DNA of 64,000 bases, taken from contig CM076190.1 of the NCBI GenBank assembly GCA_038277395.1, positions 241,843,256 to 241,907,255 of the forward strand, written 5' to 3'. The position numbers were made by a program, and so were the translations under genes. Shown here in pieces: positions 24,001 to 34,102 of this stretch. The notes under the pieces were generated by a model. It worked only from the letters and a program-made list of their open reading frames with translations, had not been told where the DNA came from and ran no database searches. The first letter of the stretch is position 1. Every line of letters starts with the position of its first letter. This stretch comes from Dryocosmus kuriphilus (taxonomy: Eukaryota; Arthropoda; Insecta; Hymenoptera; Cynipidae).

Positions 24001-25420
24001 TTACAGAATCTTTTTTTTCTCACAAATACTTAATTTTTTTAAAAACTTATTTAAGTAACTAACGATTAACTTTTCGAAAAAGTACCCTGGATTTTATGAA
24101 TTCTTTGATATTTATTGAAAAAGAATATATTTTATTCAAATAGCTTCTAAATATTTTTTCAAATTCTGACAAAAATCATCAAATCATTTTGACACCAAAA
24201 AGAACAATTTGTCGGTAAACCATCTCAGAAATAAATATACATTTAGATACGTATTGAATATACATTAATAGGAAAAGAAAAATATGTTTAGTTTCACTTC
24301 CTATGTTTTCAAGGGGGGGGGGGCTATATATAATAAATATAAGTATATAATATAATTAAAAAAGTCATTTTTCACGCAAAAATTAAATTCCCTCATCCAA
24401 AGTACTTAATACTGTAAAATTGCAATATTGCAAATTTGGGTTTTTGATCTTAAAAAGAATTCAACTATTTAATAATTTTATACTCTTATTCCTTACAAAA
24501 CAAACTTTCTACCCAAAAAAATAAAAACTGAATAGTAGATAAATTAAATATTTCAAATTTGTAATTTTCATATTCGAAAAAATTATAAAAGTTAGATAAT
24601 AACATTATATATTCTAGAGAATAAGCTCTTTCTAACTCAAAAAAATTAATTCTATATAAATTCAGTATCTCTAACACGTTCAACGTTTTTTTTTTTTTTT
24701 CTGTGTGGCACGAAGTATTAGTGACTTTTGGATCATCTCGTATATACATTTGTTTACATTTTTGAAACATTTGTTTCGTTTAATAATAAAGTAATGTTTT
24801 CTTTACTTACAAAACGAGCTTTCTGACTTAATATACTGAATACTTGAGAAATATACTATAATAAATTTTTGATTTTTTTTATATATAAATAAATATATAA
24901 ATTGACCAATATAATATTATATTCTCTTTCTCTACAAACTTCCTCTTTCATAAAAAGAAAACCAAATACTGCATGAAATAAATATTTATAAAAACTTCTT
25001 ACGATAAATTTAATGTATTGTGTTAAAAAAAAGAATGAATTCTTTAAAATGCGAATTGGGCATATATAGGTACAAATAAACATTAAGCAGATCGATTGAT
25101 AACAATTCTCTTTTCAAATATTGATGTCCATGCAAACGAAATATTTCTATGTTAAGAAGTTAATACGTTTTTCTTGACACTTTATGAAAATTATTTCAAA
25201 TAAATAGTGAGTGTTAATCGATTACTCATTTAGAAAATATACTGCGGTATTTTGAAGAAATGAATAAATCATACTGCGTTTATTTTTATTTTGTCTGACC
25301 ACAAACAATTTCACATATGTACATCCGAAAAGGCATATATAAATCACACTTTATAAAAAAAAATATAGGTCTTTAATACTTAGAATTTAGCAAACATAAT
25401 AACAATGTAAAAGAACTTAC
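20955..25420. other. AT-rich intergenic or intronic DNA, no supported gene
   Basis: Contains a (TA)n microsatellite at 21024-21065, a T-tract near 22460-22486 and a G9 tract at 24314. The short ORFs are Lys/Phe/Ile-rich translations of AT-rich DNA. The stretch could be the intron downstream of either flanking candidate exon. Confidence 0.5.
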
Positions 25421-25547
25421 CGGCATGATCGCACCACTCTTCAAATCTCGGGTCGCTTTTCTTTGGAAACCAGAAGAGGATCACGCCATCATCAGTTCTG
25501 ATTTTCGTACGTCCCTTGTATGTGCAGCGATTCACTGATGACACTTT
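25421..25547 (-). CDS. Candidate exon with THAP-like segment
   Basis: The minus strand is open from after a TGA at 25548-25550 to a consensus donor (CCG|GTAAGT) at 25420. It encodes NRCTYKGRTKI then ILFWFPKKSDPRFEEWCDHAG, which resembles the start of a THAP zinc finger (Cys near the N-terminus, F-FP, W-C). The second zinc-binding Cys is not where the family needs it and no ATG is visible in frame, so the call is tentative. It lies 207 bp outside the Polinton's left end. Confidence 0.3.
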
Positions 25548-25747
25548 TCACATTTTTACTCACGCTTTGCACTTAAGAAATGGCTATAATGACTTATTTT
25601 TGCCTTTTATAACCATTGCATGGCTGCTGCACTATATATCTGCTGTCGTTGACAATGCAGAATAACGCGATTCTTTCGTTGTGCGAGAGCGGGTTATTCG
25701 ATTTTTCGCATTTTTTCGCCAATTAGGTATTTTCTCTTTATAAAAAT

Positions 25748-25753
25748 GTAGAC
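25748..25753. repeat. Polinton target-site duplication, left
   Basis: GTAGAC lies directly before AGTAGTTGAG and is repeated at 41566-41571. Confidence 0.9.
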
Positions 25754-26925
25754 AGTAGTTGAGCTGCAGGGCTTCTACGCCACCACGACAAGCTTCGCGC
25801 TGTCGCCGACGATGGCGCCGCTACTCCATGTCCGTGCTAAGTATCAACAGTCGGTGTTATCCTGTGTCGGTAAGGTAGGGTTCTACGAAAACAAAGTTCT
25901 TTTCTCGCCGATAGATAGCACCAATGTCCGTTATCGGCAGTATCGGTAAATTAGGAATGTTGAGGTTGGTATTTACCATATGTAGCACCACTACAAGCTT
26001 AGCGTGAACGCCACATTCCTTATTATTATTATGGTTATGTATTGGAATTTACTTCTCGAAACTTCTCTCCCTCTTTCACTCTCCATCGGTTAGTATACTA
26101 AAATATAAGAGCATAGCTTCAATGGGATGCAGGTTCAAACGTGTTTTACCCTCCCTCTAGCGCTGAACCCATTATTGTGATGGCATTGACCGTGGAAGTT
26201 TAAAGGCGCGAGAATTCATCTCCATTTCTTTCGGCAGGTTTGAACGCGCTTTCCCCCTCTCTCTCTCCAACACTGACCTCATTATGGGTGTGAGAAGGAA
26301 CGGATGGGTAAAGGGAGAGTCTCGTCACATTACGTAAAATGGTGTAAAACTCAAAAATCTCAAAATAATCAGATATTGAAAAACAACAATTGTGCTCAAG
26401 AAATGCAATCACTTTTTCCTCTTGTATAATTCCGTACTCCTGAAAAAAAAAACTCGAAAATCTCAAAATAATCAGATATTGAAAAACAACAATTGTGCTC
26501 AAGAAATGCAATCACATTTTCCTCTTGTATAGTTCCGTACTCATGAAACAAAACTCGAAAATCTCAAAATAGTCAGATATTGAAAAACAATGATGAAGAA
26601 AAATCTCGAATATTCTATCCCTCTCACTCTCCATCAGCTTCCTCTCGCCGCCTACCGCTTAACCTCCCACCCGCCCTTTCCGCTCGACACGGCATCTCTA
26701 AACAGGTTGAGAAAAGCATAAGCCTGTTAGAACACGCATAATGATAGCTGTGGCGTTTCCTCTCACCGGTTTCCACTTCCTCTCCCACCCACCCTTCCCC
26801 CTTCAACGGGGCATCACTAGACACGTTTCGACAAGCATAAGCCTGTTGGAATACACATAATGATGCAATGTATCGACGCGCATACATTACACACACACTT
26901 CTTCATTTACATACATGTACGATGC
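25754..26925 (+). repeat. Polinton left terminal inverted repeat
   Basis: About 1172 bp, inverted relative to 40221-41565. It contains about 2.6 copies of a 100-bp tandem unit (26346-26614). A 90-codon frame at 26624-26896 is mirrored in the other TIR and is not taken as a gene. Confidence 0.9.
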
Positions 26926-27277
26926 TACACACCCAGCTTTGCTCGATTTCACTTTTATGCAATTTTTCGACACGCATAGGGTATGAAGGTAAATTTAATA
27001 AAATACCTACCTGTAATTTAACGATAAAAAGAGTTAAAAATATTGGGAATTTCGACCCATCGATGTTCCAATCTCCCTCGATGTTGTTATGGAAAGAAAT
27101 TCAACCCATCGATGTGTGTTGGATATCCATCGTTGAGAGACGAATAATGAAAACCAAAGCGAACTGAATTTGTCTTATCTATACACTAAAATTAAAAAAT
27201 ATGTACACAGAGAATGTATCAGTAAATGCTATAATTTATTCACTCAATCAACATATTGAAATTCGAAAATGTTGTAT

Positions 27278-27562
27278 TTACCACCAAAGTAGTAAAAGGA
27301 AAGTTTTTTTCTTCTTGACAGTAATTTCTAGTTTCTCAAATGTTTCCAAGTATTGTGGATCTTCAAAAGTTTTATTTATTCGGTACGGCAAGTATACCAA
27401 TATCTCGTTGTCCAACTCGGTCACGAATTTTGTTCCATATTTTGTTTTTACTTTCATCAATTTTGTGAATGCATGTTTTTTCTTTACTGTAAGGTCAGCC
27501 AATGACTTCACTGGGAGAATATTTTCCAATCGGCCAACTCTGTTTATAACGCTGAGATCCAT
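27278..27562 (-). CDS. Small Polinton protein, unknown function (94 aa)
   Basis: I take the ATG at 27562 (MDLSVINRVGRLEN) as the start, since the frame upstream of it has no ATG. The product is basic, with a KVKTKYGTKFV...LDNEILVYLP core. Similar short proteins accompany insect Polintons and related elements, and I recall no experimental role. The beta-rich, basic core could suit nucleic-acid binding, but that is inference. It is intact, unlike most neighbours, and is the outermost gene on the left. Confidence 0.55.
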   Translation of the reverse strand: MDLSVINRVGRLENILPVKSLADLTVKKKHAFTKLMKVKTKYGTKFVTELDNEILVYLPYRINKTFEDPQYLETFEKLEITVKKKKTFLLLLWW

Positions 27563-28221
27563 TTTATTCTCGTCTGGGATATCTCGCACTCTCAATGTTT
27601 GAAGATAGACTGAAGCCTCTGTAATCTGATACTGCTTTTATAGACTAGTCACCCCCAACCTACCTACACTCTAGAAGGTTCGAGAAGCTCGACAAGTCCT
27701 AACACGTTTCACAACATGATGCAACGATTTTCCCCACTAGAATCTTCTAGAAGATACTTTGTGCGCGTGCGCGCGCGCGCGTGTGTGTGTGTGTGTAGGA
27801 TTTCGACGAGCTTCGACAAGTTTTAACGCGCATAATCTTGCTTTCATCACACATTTTAAAGTCTCTCGATGCTCGAATTGTGAAATTCAACCCATATATC
27901 GTTGTTTAAAGAAGGTAAATTCCATCGGTGAAATTCTAGCAAAGCGAAAAAAAAAAACAACACATCAATTTTCTCTTCATTAAAGTACCGCAAAGCGGAA
28001 AAAACGTCAGACTTATTTTTTCTATTTCCTCCTCTATAAATTAAAACTATGTAATGAGCACACAGACAGTTTATCTTTTCATATTATGATTTATTACTCA
28101 TGCATTTTTTCTTTCAATACAAAAGTTTTATTTGACATTCTATTTAAACCAATTAAAACCTAACCAAAATTGTACAACGTCAAATCTCTCTTACACAAGT
28201 ACTACTCAAAATTAAAACCGA

Positions 28222-28845
28222 TTAAGCTAGCGGTTTGGGTCTCTGATTGAAACCAATTTCAAAATCATCATTCATTCCCTCATCATTATCGCAACTTTTC
28301 ATTTCCTCACCATTAACATTGTCCACTTGATCGATACCACTTTGAGAGTAATTCCTGATGGTTGGTTTATCCCGAGGAGTCAAGAGCCAGGTCCTGAGGG
28401 CAAGAGCATTTTTAACTGCACAGTTTTCATTCCAATACTGAGTGTGGTGATTGCACCTGACGGAGAGTGTGTTGGATAATTTATGGAGCGCAGGACAACT
28501 CAGATCTGCAAGATCAGTCACATTTTGCAGAAATTGCTCTAAATACTTTTTCTTTTCCAATCCTTTGACGTAGACCGCATTAGCACCATGTAGTGTGTCT
28601 CGAATCAAAAACCTCACTTCCTCATAGGGTATATCTCCAGTCGTCCATTCGAGACCATGGTAATTGCGCGTCAGCCACTAATTTTCACTCCTGTATGGGG
28701 CAGTCAACATATGCTAGTGGCAAGGCTGTTGAAACAAGTAAACCACAGGTTGAGAGTCTTCCTGGAGAGGAACTATAGCTAACTCCTTGACAACAAACTG
28801 GTTAATGGGCTTTCTGAACCCTTGCACATCTACTATAAAGTCCAT
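28222..28845 (-). pseudogene. Polinton-associated protein of about 207 aa, two in-frame stops
   Basis: From ATG at 28845 (MDFIVDVQGFRKP) one frame runs to 28222, broken only by two TAG codons at codons 44 and 56. Conserved-looking segments are NYHGLEWTTG, VYVKGLEKKKYLE and, near the C-terminus, CNHH plus an NCA-NALALRTWL motif. This family is widespread in insect genomes next to Polinton-type genes and its function is unknown to me. The VDVQGF start and alternating beta/helix pattern make a nuclease-like RNase H fold conceivable, but no catalytic set is evident. The C-terminus is acidic. The 300 bp beyond (28850-28950) hold CCACCA-rich repeats just past the capsid gene. Confidence 0.6.
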
Positions 28846-28953
28846 TTCGATGCGAACTAAATTCTACTCGCTGGAATCATTTTTTTATGACTTTTTCCCC
28901 ACCACCACTGCTAGCATTACCCCCACCACCACTTCTAGCATTTCCCCCACCAC

Positions 28954-30189
28954 TTAGATCAACTTTTTCACACTACCACTGAGAGATTGGTATTGAATAA
29001 TACGATCATGTATGATGAGGCAATAGGCTGATGTTTCAGCGGGGAAATTGTCTCCAGATTCAAATTCCAAACGAACGTCTACTGAGGCCTGTTTGAGAAA
29101 CTCATTTTGTTTTGAGCAATCAATAACAATCAGGGGAGCGTATTCTTTGAAAGCATTTTTCTTCAACATCGGTTCAGGCTCTTTGCTATAGTAGGCTGTA
29201 TGAAAGTTAGCGTACATTTCATGCAGTAGTGCAAACTGATTGTGATTAATGTTTAGATTCAGATTGCTATACGGATAGTACTGTGAATTGAGAAACACCT
29301 TGATATTGGTTTATATTGCAATGGTCGAAGCGATTAGCATATCTTGCTCGCCTATCCTTTCTGCCTGTCTGGAAACCCAGGATAACGTAACGCGATTTCT
29401 CCAACTGAGTTGACGTTTTCACAGTCCATATGTGTCTTGAGGTGGTGGGAAGCAGAGGATATTCATACAATTCCCATGAGCGAAAACTCATAGTTGTCAG
29501 GGGATCCTTTTCAATAAAGTTCAACAGCTGTATCTTCTGTTGATCTGAAGCCATTACATATGGTATCATCCACTCCACTTTTTGAATCGTGATCCTAAAC
29601 TGCTCTTCGTTTCCAGGATCTGCTCGCTCTTGAATGATTGCGTTCAAGTCACTGCGTGATCTTGTCAGGATAAGTTCATGTTTTGCATTTACAACAATTT
29701 TTTGAAAGTCTTCGGCAAATCCTAGAATCATACTGAGCGGTATAGTAACATCAAAGTATCCCTCCTCATTACTGAGACGTTCTGTACCTTCTGGGATGCC
29801 TAACCATCCTGCATTTTCCATAAGATAACTTTGTCCAGGTGTGAGAGAGATGTAACCTTCTATGGTGCTCGTGAGACCGACATTTTTGCAACGATCAATC
29901 TCAATACCAGTGAGTTCATAGCGAATTTCATCAAATAGAAAGGAAATTGCATTGTTTACTAAATTTGTTGCAGTAACATTTCTGGCTACATCAGCATCCC
30001 TAGTCTTCCGTACACGTGCAGTGAACTCTTGCTGGGTAGTATACACAAATCTTGATGCTGAACAGCGATTCGAATTTCATCACTGTTGTTGAATGATGCT
30101 GAGGCGTAAGGCTGATGTGCATGAATGTCATAGTGAGCGATGGACTCGTCAAATTTCACTGGTGCTTGAATGTTCAATATTTCCTCCAT
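28954..30189 (-). pseudogene. Major capsid protein (double jelly-roll), frameshifted
   Basis: Three collinear fragments (30189-29986, 30046-29267, 29298-28954) switch frame near 30040 and again near 29290. Recognisable family segments are HYDIHAHQPYAS, FNNSDEIRIAVQ, DVTIPLSMILGF, HELILTRSRSDLN, MSFRSWELYEYP and LNINHNQFALL. This is the large conserved virion protein of insect Polintons, shown by structure modelling in the literature to be a double jelly-roll capsid protein. It would build the icosahedral shell with the penton-like protein encoded next door. The two frame changes prevent a full-length product here. Start taken at ATG 30189 (MEEILN). Confidence 0.8.
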
Positions 30190-30355
30190 TTTCCTTGTTG
30201 TTGCAACAGATTGAGATGAAAAATAATTTGAATGGACGTTTCAATCTCTTTCTCCACGAGCTTCTTTGACTTTGTGACCTAGCTGTTTCAGACGAAGCAC
30301 GTTTTGAGGTGTTAGCGCCTTGCGTGCTGGTCGAGAACTGATCTTTGTCTGGCAT
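30149..30355 (-). CDS. Basic Ser/Arg-rich ORF upstream of the capsid gene
   Basis: ATG at 30355 (MPDKDQFSTSTQ) opens a 68-codon frame that overlaps the start of the capsid gene in another frame. A TATATAAG motif lies 11 bp upstream. The product is Ser/Arg/Lys-rich. It may be a separate small protein or the capsid N-terminus before a frameshift; I cannot decide. Confidence 0.35.
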   Translation of the reverse strand: MPDKDQFSTSTQGANTSKRASSETARSQSQRSSWRKRLKRPFKLFFISICCNNKENGGNIEHSSTSEI

Positions 30356-30401
30356 GTTGTCTCCCTTATATATGCTTCTTTGAGATTGTACACAATACCC
30401 A

Positions 30402-31091
30402 TTATGATGATAATTTAACATGCAGTCGTATTGTTATAATCTCTCCTCGAAAATTCACCAAGTCTCCGTCTTGATCGACAATGCGGAGCTGAATTTGCGG
30501 TATTGTCTTGACGGCGATTGGCAGATAAATGACGTGTGACGGCACTTCCACAATCTTATATCCTGGTGGAACAACAGGAAAGAATTCGTGAATCGTGTGA
30601 ACTTTGCGCTCGTTGATGTAGGCTCCTGTTGTGATGTTACACTCAACTCGTAGAGCATTCACTTTGAGAATGGCTACAGGTAGATCAGATGTGTGAGTCT
30701 TATTGGCTTCAAGAACACGAGGTGCAAATCCCAATAGTCGTCAAATCGAATATCTTGGTCTAAAGTCCACTTCACGATCATACTTTATCTCACTGCGCAG
30801 TGTATTGTTATTTGGTTTGATGTTTATTATAATTCCGTCACTCGCTAGAACCTTCTGGAGACAGCTTTCAATATCATCAATCCCATAGCTGCCAGTAGGT
30901 ATGACAACTTTTCTCTGTCCGACCTTAATTGTATTCTTTCCCACATCAACGTTAGGAATCGCACTAAATGTGAGCAATTCAACAAGACCAAGAGCGTAGT
31001 TCTTGTGCGGAGAGAGTTCTATTGGTGGAAAGTACTCTGCCTCGAGCACAGAAGAGTTTCCCGTTATGGTAAGTGTAAACGAATCGTCCAT
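30402..31091 (-). pseudogene. Minor capsid (penton-like, single jelly-roll) protein with one stop
   Basis: A single frame from ATG 31091 (MDDSFTLTITGNSS) to 30402 has one in-frame TGA at about 30741, where a Gly codon would fit. Segments such as YFPPIELSPHKNYALGLVEL, TGAYINERKVHTIHEFFP, GYKIVEVPSHVIYLP and DQDGDLVNFRGE are typical of the conserved Polinton minor capsid protein. The frame upstream of 31091 opens only with GTG. TATAAAG about 20 bp upstream supports the ATG chosen. The predicted product of about 229 aa fits the family. The next gene upstream is the protease. Confidence 0.8.
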
Positions 31092-31128
31092 GACGATGTT
31101 CTTCTTTATACTGCCTCTAGTCTGCTCA

Positions 31129-31530
31129 TTACACACTCTTATATAGAGAGTATTTGTCTCTTACATGCATGTGTCCAAACAAAAATTTCAAACACAAGTC
31201 TCCACACTCAACACTGTCATAGTCTTGATATCTATCATGATTGTACTTTATTACGCTACCAACACCGAGATAATCGACAAGATCCAAAGGTGGACGAAGG
31301 TTACCGAAACTGTCAAAGTATAGAACATTATTACTGATCTTTCTATATGCTACCCAGTGAGTACCAGGGCCGTGACTGTCATCAAGATTTACAATAGCTG
31401 ATTCAGTTTGACGGGGACCACGCACTGGTAGCTCATTACGCATAAACACTCCACGGAAATGTGGAATTTTTATAGCTTCAGCATATTTCAACAGATCGGT
31501 ATCAGTGAGTGCACGATGAGGTAGCTTCAC
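31129..31530 (-). CDS. Adenain-like cysteine protease (PRO)
   Basis: 133 codons. The His-Asp-Gln-Cys set of C48/adenain proteases is visible: H58 in GTHWVAYRK, D73 in YFDSFG, Q102 and C109 in VECGDLCLKFL. The 7-residue Gln-Cys spacing is as in adenain. The enzyme matures virion proteins of adenoviruses and is a hallmark Polinton gene. The frame opens with GTG right after the upstream ORF's stop, and the first internal ATG is codon 30, so the original start has probably been mutated. Otherwise the frame is unbroken. Confidence 0.85.
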   Translation of the reverse strand: MKLPHRALTDTDLLKYAEAIKIPHFRGVFMRNELPVRGPRQTESAIVNLDDSHGPGTHWVAYRKISNNVLYFDSFGNLRPPLDLVDYLGVGSVIKYNHDRYQDYDSVECGDLCLKFLFGHMHVRDKYSLYKSV

Positions 31531-32356
31531 TACATATTTTTTGATGCTGGTCTTAGACGAAGTCCTTGTCCATTCACATGAAGTCCCAGTCCTTTCCTGT
31601 AAGGTTTCAGGTGTAACCTCTTTCCTAGAACAATATCCTCCATTGACTTGTTTCGACGTTGAGCCTCTGCCAGCTGTTGTTTAGCTGCGTTAGCATCGTT
31701 TACAGCTTTGGCTACACCAGCTGCTCCACCAGTGAACGCTCCAAGTGCACTGAGTCCAGCAAATATGGGAATCAGCGGCAAAACACCCCCGACTTTTGAG
31801 GGGATTGGCAAGACAAGTGGATATTTCACTTTATCCACACCTTTGACAGCTTCCTGTGCACCTCTGATTGCAGACTTGATGACTTCATTTGCATCAATAC
31901 TTCGTCTCATTGCCTTCTTAGCTGCATTCACAATATTTCTAAATCCAATTTGTTTTTCTTCTTCTTTTTCTTTGAATTAAGCTTTCTCTTCACTGTACTG
32001 GATTTCCTCTTTATTCCCATACCGAGTTTCGCTTTGACATTCATTACATTAGTTATTGCCAGTGCTACAGCTTTCTCATCAATCTTAGCGTCTTTGGCAA
32101 AAACCCGCTGCCACGCTTTACAGGCTAGTACACGATCTGCAGAGTTTCTCGCTTCAACGTCCTCATGATTACGTGAATATGCAATATCGTGTTCTTTACA
32201 CGCTGCATCTAGAAGATTGGTACCGACATCACCTCTAGCAAGTCATTTAACTAGCTTAGTACCCGGACCGCAGTACTGATAGCCAGGCAAATGCAACTCA
32301 AATGGCAATTTGTTGATGAGACGATTGACTAGGCCTTTACCTCTATGCTCAATCAT
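31530..32356 (-). pseudogene. Phospholipase A2-like virion protein with hydrophobic C-terminal half
   Basis: From ATG 32356 the first frame (to 31928) has a parvovirus-VP1-type PLA2 segment: the calcium-loop YCGPG (28-32) and the His56-Asp57 catalytic pair in DAACKEHDIAY. It carries an in-frame TGA at codon 38 (32243-32245) and a Lys-rich A-tract (around 31950-31980). The next frame (to 31530) continues with VLPLIPIFAGLSALGAFTGGAAGVAKAVN and a GLGLHVNGQGLRL tail. In related insect elements these two halves form one protein, so I infer a frameshift in the A-tract. By analogy with VP1u and adenovirus pVI it may help virion membrane penetration. In this copy it is broken. Confidence 0.75.
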
Positions 32357-32431
32357 CGGAGGTTAGCACGCAACTGACCTGAAAGCTATAAAAGCGCTGT
32401 ATTTATAGGTTTTGTGACAGTTCAAGCGAAG
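32357..32431. promoter_or_regulatory. Divergent promoter between virion and ATPase genes
   Basis: Only 75 bp separate the minus-strand PLA2 gene from the plus-strand ATPase ATG. TATAAAAG (32387-32394, plus) lies 38 bp before the ATPase ATG. TATAAATAC (32407-32399, minus) lies 43 bp before the PLA2 ATG. Both spacings suit short-leader viral-type promoters. Confidence 0.6.
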
Positions 32432-33112
32432 ATGCGGTTCAAGAAACAACCTATTAAGCTTCCGGTCGATAACTTTGATGCCCTCGTCCAATCAGAGAAG
32501 AGGAGAGGGTAAAACGTCATGGAAGTCTACTGCCAGACACCATTCGTGCATTATTTTGTGGCCCATCAAACTGTGGCAAAACAAATACATTACTCGCTCT
32601 AATATTGCACCCAAACGGATTGAAATTTACCAATGTCTACGTCTACTCAAAACCTCTGAATCAACCAAAGTACCGATTCCTGGAACAAGTGTTAAATAAT
32701 GTAGATGGTGTTGAGTATTTTCCCTTTAGTGAGCATGAGCAGGTAATATCACCGTGTAAAGCTCAACCAAATCCTATAATTGTATTTGATGATGTGGCCT
32801 GTGAAAAGCAGGATAACATTAGAGCCTTCTTCTGCATGGGTAGACACGCTCATGTTGACAGTTTTTACTTGTGTCAAACTTATGCTCGAGTTCCCAAACA
32901 TTTGGTGCGAGACAAAGTCAATCTGTTGATACTCTTTAAGCAGGATGAGATGAATTTGAGACACGTGTATGATGATCACGTAAACACTGACATGAGTCTT
33001 ATGTTCGGCATGTTGGAATACTGACAAGCATGGATTTGTCGTCATTGACAAGGACAGTGAGCTCGAGGAGGGGAGATATCGAAAAGGATTTGACTGTTTC
33101 ATCACTCTATAA
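32432..33112 (+). pseudogene. A32-like packaging ATPase (FtsK/HerA superfamily), frameshifted
   Basis: ATG at 32432 (MRFKKQPIKLPVDN) leads, after a frame change near 32510, into the main frame with Walker A GPSNCGKT (about 32570) and Walker B IIVFDDV (about 32780), then FFCMGRHAHVDSFYLCQTYAR. A second frame change at about 33022 restores the C-terminus (KGFDCFITL, stop 33110-33112). Such ATPases pump DNA into capsids in Polintons and nucleocytoplasmic large DNA viruses. The gene is the first of a plus-strand block. Confidence 0.85.
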
Positions 33113-33148
33113 ATATGAGTTATGCTGTGGAAATGATATCCTTATAGA

Positions 33149-34072
33149 TTGAGCTGTCAACACATCAACATATCAAAGATTCACAATGAGAAGGAGGTGC
33201 TCCGTCAAATCGCAAAAGCCAGTGACGCGATTCGACGCAAACATCGAATGCTGAAAATGGGTAAAGAAGCCACTGAAAAGATAATGAGCGAAACTTTTAA
33301 GCCAATCGTGATGCCACTACAAAAACTTGTTGACATGTCTGGTCCCTCAATCAAGGGAAAGAGAGAACTTGAAAAGGAAAAAGACGAGAAGGATGATGAT
33401 AATGATGAAAACGATTCCTACATGACTGCCAATGCTCAAGAAGGAGAGCAGGATGAAATTATGGTTGAAGATGCAACTCAGTTTCCTGATAATTATGACT
33501 ATCTAACAAACAAGTTTCTCAGGATCTTAAATCAAAACAGAAAGCAGTATTTGGATAAGATTTATGGTGTTCGTAAGCTCAGCAATGGAACTCTTATGAT
33601 TGGTGATAAACCCATTAATTTTGAGGGACAATATATCCTCGTTGGAGATAAAAAGTACCTAAAAACTGTTGGCTTGTTAGAACTGCTGTTTAGATAGACT
33701 CCTGGAGAATCACATATAAGTGCTGATGGTCTGAGCAATTATAAAGAAATTTTTATTGCTACAAGTGCACACAAGGAGCGATATAGCGCAACTGAATCTG
33801 TTCGAAAAGGCAATAGTATCAAGTACAAGAAATTTATTGCGAAACTGTTCAATGTGTCACGCAGACGGTCCTCAACGAGTGGAGGTTCACTGCCACAGTA
33901 TATGGTAGCGAGAAAAAATGTGAATACAGACTATGTCTACTGGGACGACACCAACGAGCTAGTGGATCGTCTTTGTCTGCTTGTAGCATCTCAGTCAGCT
34001 GGCAATCCAAGTCACAACAATGAAATCGTATCCATTATTGAGGAACTACGGGAAGCTGAAATCATATATTAG
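33149..34072 (+). pseudogene. DUF8207-type Polinton protein, one in-frame stop
   Basis: One frame of 308 codons is interrupted only by TAG at 33695-33697. The N-terminal part is helical and probably coiled-coil, followed by a Lys/Glu/Asp-rich low-complexity stretch (residues about 75-110). The conserved C-terminal half includes YGVRKLSNGTLMIG, the YVYWDDTNELVDRL motif and NEIVSIIEELREAEI. The domain name DUF8207 is from memory; the function is unknown. TATAAATA at about 33109 lies 40 bp upstream. The first codon in the 33149 frame is TTG, so the true ATG may be slightly further in (for example the MLKMGKEA region) or lost. Confidence 0.65.
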
Positions 34073-34102
34073 GAGCATTCACACAAAAATATCATCAGTA
34101 TC

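Noticed and set aside
24486..25083. Minus-strand ORFs of 75-94 codons with membrane-like composition
   Set aside because: Phe/Ile/Tyr/Lys-rich translation expected from AT-rich DNA; no start context, splice sites or motif.
26624..26896. 90-codon ORF repeated at 40250-40522 as a conserved gene pair
   Set aside because: Both lie in the Polinton terminal inverted repeats, so identity comes from TIR homology. The sequence is low in recognisable coding features.
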